In this document: piece by piece, positions 14,075 through 18,158 of the stretch
Layout: every line of letters begins with the position of its first letter
Numbering within the stretch: the stretch's first letter is position 1
NCBI GenBank assembly: GCA_032117915.1
Contig: JAULYI010000242.1
Span: forward strand, 1 to 18,158
Length of the DNA stretch: 18,158 nt
Reading direction: 5' to 3'
From: ZLKRG46 sp032117915
GTDB lineage: Bacteria; Bacteroidota; Ignavibacteria; Kapaibacteriales; Kapaibacteriaceae
Translations under genes and position numbers: made by a program
Notes under the pieces: generated by a model
Told to the model about the DNA's origin: nothing
The model's database searches: none
The model's input: only the letters and a program-made list of their open reading frames with translations

Positions 14075-17000
14075 TAGCGAAGTACAACGAATTGCAGGAT
14101 TTGTGTCACCGGCCCGGTTGGATCAGAGGCGATAAATCTCGCATGATACACGCCCACCGGAAGAGTCGCACCAGTATCGTCGAGGCCATCCCATTGTACG
14201 GCACTGCGACCCAACCGAAGCGATGTTTCAAGGGTGCGCATCCTCTCGCCTCGTAGGCCATAGATCTCTATTCTACCGTCAATATCTCGTCGATCAGCAA
14301 CAAGTTCAATCAAGAAGGTCGCACTCCCGGACACGGGATTCGGTGCCACAGAAACACCCGTGAACGACAGCTGATCGGTCGTGAACAGCCGCAATTCAAG
14401 AGTGTCACTGTTACCGGTTGCATCGAGTGCCCTAACAAGGAGGTTGTTCTGGCCGTCCTCCAGTTGATATCGGAAACGCATCCCCGCCCGAGCATCGATG
14501 TCGTTCGTCAGTACACCAATGGACTCTGTCGGATAAAAGGCGTAATCGCTTGTGATTGAGGGACGTATGCGATCGCCATTCACGAACACAGTCAGGCGCG
14601 TAGAATCATTGATTGGCAGTTTTGAATTGTCGGTCACAATGATGCTGATGACAGGATCCACCACGGTGTACATACCGTCCGTTGCCACTTCTTCATCGAC
14701 AATGGCAATGATCCTCGGCGGTACACTGTCGTCGCGCACAGTGAATCCCGTAGCCGCAGTATTGTTGAAACGGAATAGTTCACGATCCACCAACGAAGGG
14801 TCGATCGTGACGCCAACAATGCTTTGCGCGGCTAACCTTGACGTTGGCATTCGCAGGACGACTTCTTGGGAGTCATCTGCCGGTAACGATGTAAGTGACC
14901 ATGGCATCTCCCAACGTCGCTCCGTCGTGTTTTCGGCCCGTGCTGCCACTTCACCGGATTTCATCGAGGCAGCTTGTGACCTGTATGCGTTGCGTATCGT
15001 TGCTTGAACATTGACGGAGTCGCCACGAAGGGCATCATCTGGGGTTATGACGACGCTACGGGACTCGACAAGCAGTTCATCAGCAGGATCATACAGACAG
15101 TCCAATCCATAGATCAACGGGGTTAGATTATCGTTGGGATCGTCATCGTTGAATTCTGTGATGACGTGGACGTATGCGATCGACGGGGCACCGTCATTCG
15201 GAAGCCATAACGAATCCTCTGCTGCGAGCGTGTCGAGCACGACTTCGCTTCCGTCGTCGTTCGTACCGACCACCATGGATCGTACCTGCTCACGATCCCC
15301 TGATGTACGTACGCGCAGGGAACTCCATCGCTTAGCAGGTCCGATACGAGCGAACCGGACAGAGCCGCTCGGAGCAGCATACGGAATAGTGAGCTGCATC
15401 GTCACCATTGAATCGGGGAAATTCTCATACACTTCACGTGCGCTACCGGGAGCAAGGCCGCGTCGACCGTAAAAGACCCACGAAGCTCGAGGCTTGAGTG
15501 AATCGATGGCAGCCGAGCCGAAGTATCGCATGACGGAGCGCAGGCTGTCGATCAGCGTGTCTTTGATGAAACCTGTCATCGCTTCATTGCATATAGCAAC
15601 GAACACCCGATCGTCGTCCTCAATGGAATCACGCATAAAGCGCAGGAACTCTCGAGTGAAGCCGTTATGTCCGGCCTCTTCCATCGAAAGTGGATCCTGC
15701 CACGTATCATACCGCCGTATTGCCTTGGGGATAGTATCGTTCGCGCCAAGAACAACGACGTTCATGCCTCGGTAGTATGGATTATCGACGTATGGGATGT
15801 CGCCGATGACGATCTCTAGCACCGGATCGACGAGGACATTTGCGGTAGGTACACCACTGGATCGCAAGAAGATGGGAATGTCCTGCCGCAGCAACCTGAG
15901 CCCTGCCATTGATGAATCGTACACAACAGAAGCATTTTCGTGCGAGCGTCGCACCGAGGGGATTGCAACGGATGCGTGTTGGGGCACCGTTGCAGCAGCT
16001 ACGATCGGCATCCACGTGAACCCTGTTCGCCTTTCCGAATCGTTGATCCAGCGGCGATGGCCCAGCCAAAGAGGGCGATCAACTGGCAACGTCACAGGAA
16101 CCTGCCAGTCGATGATCGAACCACGAATCGTAAGCTCGTCGTTGGTTGACCGAATGACCGTGTTGATCGCTAGGGTGTCTGGCTCCAGTGCAACTATGAA
16201 GTCATATCTGGCATCGGTATCAGCCTGGTTAGGATCGATCATGCGAACCACAGGTCGAGTTGCCGATACAACCCAGTTCGACTGCGGTTCTACGGCCAGC
16301 AGACTGTTGGCATAGATGTCGAGCGTGAACATCTGCGTATTGTTTTGCCGAGGTTCGTTCTGGATAACGCCCGAAGGGTCGATCTCGATCGCGATACGAT
16401 GCTCGCCTACCATGTTTTTTACGTCGAGCGAACAAACAACAACGGCCTGTGCACAGACGCCTGTTTCGATGACGGAAACGATGGTGTCCTGTGTATCATT
16501 AAACGTTCGCCGAATCCGAACGCTGACAGGAGTCGAAACACCCACACCGGCGTTGCGGATCGTTGTCCGAAGAACTACAAGCGAATCATCCTCTGTAAGC
16601 TGCGTGGAGCCAGTAACGTCCGTGGCAGTGACATCCTGCCGTCGTACGTAGAGATCTGCCGTTGTATCGATACGCACACGGCTAAGAGGGTCGCCCAGTA
16701 GCGTTTGTTGCATTGCGGTATTGACTCCGTCCTGACTGCCACCAACGGCAAGCAAGGTTTTCCCGTAATACAGGATGTCTCCGACGGCCCGTAGTCCGTG
16801 TGTTCGCATCGCGTCATGCAACCGGTAGTGCAGAGCATCGATCGTATACTTCCAGGCCCAGCCGGTACCACCCACTGCCCCTACCAAACCATTACGAGGT
16901 TCCGTCAGGTACGTGGCGTTTTTGCAAGGCGTGCTTGGGTTTGAGAATGCGCCTGTCTGGCACGCATATGTGGCCATAAAGCCACCTCGACCGACGTTAT

Positions 17001-18156
17001 CTAGTTCGTTCGGATCCCATCCTTGAATGTCAAACCGGTCTGTTGCACCATGACCGATAAAGTTCATCCACTCCACACCCTGGTTCATGCGTTGCCGGAT
17101 GGCGTATCCAAGATTCGGTCTTGGCGGATAGGCGCACAACGTAACCGTGTCTATGCAGAACGGCTGATCATGCAAGTTGTATCCTGTGCCGAAGGGGTCA
17201 CGAAGCATGGATTCGTAGATCTGACACAGTCCTTCTGGCTCCGTTCCACCACCGATAAAAAAGAACGTTCGCATCCACGGCTCGAATGGCACTGTATCAT
17301 GGTGGATGATCTTATCGACGTGATTCCGCGACTCCTCGGGGGTGATAGCCGGGATTCTTCCAACAACCATTTCGGGATATCGGATATCGGCTTCGTCATC
17401 GATCAGACCATACCAATAGTCCGATGAGGGACGCCCATAGGTTGGTATCTGGTCGGAACGCCGCGCGCCAACATTGCCCCCTTTGATAGCCAGACGGACG
17501 TCCCACGATGCATTACCGACAAGCACGAGGTACCGAGGCTTGGGCTCGGGGGCGCGCTCGTAGAGATCACGGAGAAAGGCCTTTACTGAATAGGGTGAGT
17601 GCGTTCCGGCACCGTATTCGTCGATGATTGCATCAACATCGTAGATCCCTGTGCTGAGGGAGTTCCAATTACGTCGGTGCTCGGCGAGACGATCTGTCTG
17701 GTCTGTATGTTCCCTATGCGTGACATAGATAATGTCCGTCTGTGGAACGACCTGCGAGGCGTAGTATCGCAGATCAGGACGCTCAATGCGTGGACGCTCA
17801 AGTGCGGCCATGTCCGATACTACGAGCTCAACATCAGCTGTGTCTGACGGAAGCACAATGAGATGTCTATAGCGTACATCGAGCTTGCTGACCGTAGGCC
17901 GTATACTACGAAACGTATAATAACCATCTCCATCCTGGTCATATCCTTGACTGCCGAGCTGATCACCCCAGGTGATAATTCCGGGTAAGGTCGATATCCC
18001 CGACCATCCACCACCGAGTGTCCGTAGTCGCGTCGTTACCGCCTCGTCCGGAATACCAAACGGAACTGCGAGCATAACCCTGGCAGATGCAGCCAGCACG
18101 TCGTTAAGCAGCGCTACACAGCGTTCCGGATCACTCGTTGAGTCTCGTGCATACGT
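14074..18156 (-). CDS. C25 (gingipain-type) cysteine peptidase with ILEI-like and T9SS sorting domains (5' partial)
   Basis: At least 1341 residues are counted from a GTG at 18099, but the frame stays open to the window edge and upstream codons (PERCVALLNDVLAASARV) look like real protein, so the N-terminus is missing. The C25 domain covers about 75-475: YLVLVGNASWD (190-200), catalytic His350 in NFIGHGATDRF and Cys380 in ATYACQTGAFSNP, then GLVGAVGGTGWAW. A CARDB/Ig-like region follows (about 485-595). About 777-890 resembles the ILEI/FAM3 domain (RGMNVVVLGAND, FGSAAIDSLKPRASWVFYG). More beta-sandwich and CARDB-like regions lie at about 900-1240, then a FlgD-like C-terminal domain (about 1245-1341; APNPVSGSATF, QWDGLDDTGATLPVGVY) typical of T9SS export. 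It could be a PorU-type sortase or a surface-bound protease cargo; the missing N-terminus prevents a firm choice. Confidence 0.88.
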   Translation of the reverse strand, partial: TYARDSTSDPERCVALLNDVLAASARVMLAVPFGIPDEAVTTRLRTLGGGWSGISTLPGIITWGDQLGSQGYDQDGDGYYTFRSIRPTVSKLDVRYRHLIVLPSDTADVELVVSDMAALERPRIERPDLRYYASQVVPQTDIIYVTHREHTDQTDRLAEHRRNWNSLSTGIYDVDAIIDEYGAGTHSPYSVKAFLRDLYERAPEPKPRYLVLVGNASWDVRLAIKGGNVGARRSDQIPTYGRPSSDYWYGLIDDEADIRYPEMVVGRIPAITPEESRNHVDKIIHHDTVPFEPWMRTFFFIGGGTEPEGLCQIYESMLRDPFGTGYNLHDQPFCIDTVTLCAYPPRPNLGYAIRQRMNQGVEWMNFIGHGATDRFDIQGWDPNELDNVGRGGFMATYACQTGAFSNPSTPCKNATYLTEPRNGLVGAVGGTGWAWKYTIDALHYRLHDAMRTHGLRAVGDILYYGKTLLAVGGSQDGVNTAMQQTLLGDPLSRVRIDTTADLYVRRQDVTATDVTGSTQLTEDDSLVVLRTTIRNAGVGVSTPVSVRIRRTFNDTQDTIVSVIETGVCAQAVVVCSLDVKNMVGEHRIAIEIDPSGVIQNEPRQNNTQMFTLDIYANSLLAVEPQSNWVVSATRPVVRMIDPNQADTDARYDFIVALEPDTLAINTVIRSTNDELTIRGSIIDWQVPVTLPVDRPLWLGHRRWINDSERRTGFTWMPIVAAATVPQHASVAIPSVRRSHENASVVYDSSMAGLRLLRQDIPIFLRSSGVPTANVLVDPVLEIVIGDIPYVDNPYYRGMNVVVLGANDTIPKAIRRYDTWQDPLSMEEAGHNGFTREFLRFMRDSIEDDDRVFVAICNEAMTGFIKDTLIDSLRSVMRYFGSAAIDSLKPRASWVFYGRRGLAPGSAREVYENFPDSMVTMQLTIPYAAPSGSVRFARIGPAKRWSSLRVRTSGDREQVRSMVVGTNDDGSEVVLDTLAAEDSLWLPNDGAPSIAYVHVITEFNDDDPNDNLTPLIYGLDCLYDPADELLVESRSVVITPDDALRGDSVNVQATIRNAYRSQAASMKSGEVAARAENTTERRWEMPWSLTSLPADDSQEVVLRMPTSRLAAQSIVGVTIDPSLVDRELFRFNNTAATGFTVRDDSVPPRIIAIVDEEVATDGMYTVVDPVISIIVTDNSKLPINDSTRLTVFVNGDRIRPSITSDYAFYPTESIGVLTNDIDARAGMRFRYQLEDGQNNLLVRALDATGNSDTLELRLFTTDQLSFTGVSVAPNPVSGSATFLIELVADRRDIDGRIEIYGLRGERMRTLETSLRLGRSAVQWDGLDDTGATLPVGVYHARFIASDPTGPVTQILQFVVLR

Positions 18157-18158
18157 TC

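Noticed and set aside
1..18158. CRISPR array, insertion sequence, attachment site or rRNA gene
   Set aside because: No regularly spaced repeats, transposase motifs, terminal inverted repeats or rRNA-like stretches were seen. The tRNA has no repeated 3' fragment nearby that would suggest an integrated element.
1..18158. Apparent richness in GATC/CGATCG words across the window
   Set aside because: Frequent Asp GAT and Ile ATC codons may explain it. A k-mer count against a codon-shuffled background would be needed and cannot be done here.

Overview
The window looks like a chromosomal piece from a Bacteroidota/FCB-group bacterium of intermediate GC content, possibly a non-photosynthetic Chlorobi-side lineage such as Kapabacteria or Ignavibacteria; the lineage is inference. 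The sequence evidence is a C25 (gingipain-type) peptidase ending in a FlgD-like type IX secretion (T9SS) sorting domain, a SusC/BtuB-type TonB-dependent receptor, several TAnnTTTG-like promoter elements of the Bacteroidota type, and few Shine-Dalgarno sequences. Both edges cut through genes: the HlyD-type gene on the left and the C25 peptidase gene on the right stay open to the window ends.

The left half reads on the + strand. An HlyD-family adaptor and a TolC-family outer-membrane channel overlap by 4 bases (GTGA) and are two parts of a type I secretion or efflux machine whose ABC transporter would lie outside the window. A compact intergenic region with two hairpins and a TATTTTTG element follows. 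Then come etfB and etfA (electron transfer flavoprotein), a bifunctional-nuclease-domain protein with a C-terminal UVR motif, a CAT-anticodon tRNA, and a strong intrinsic terminator at 5237-5269. That terminator also separates the two convergent gene blocks.

The right half is entirely on the - strand. In transcription order it holds the C25/T9SS protein, a short leader with a promoter-like element and a hairpin, gyrA, a TonB-dependent receptor 3 bases after gyrA, and then a tight four-gene cassette: long-chain acyl-CoA synthetase, nitroreductase, type III polyketide synthase (PKS) and isoprenylcysteine-methyltransferase-like (ICMT) protein. The cassette genes overlap by 1 base, overlap by 4 bases, or lie 3 bases apart. 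The last two resemble the Bacillus BpsA/BpsB (YpbQ) pair that makes alkylpyrones and their methyl ethers. The cassette therefore suggests a membrane phenolic-lipid or alkylpyrone pathway with its own starter-activating ligase and an unusual nitroreductase, possibly read through from gyrA.

The best leads are this four-gene lipid cassette, its linkage to gyrA and a receptor, and an ILEI/FAM3-like domain inside the C25 peptidase protein. Smaller ones are a perfect 10-bp inverted repeat at the start of the receptor gene and a hairpin plus repeated octamer in the gyrA leader.
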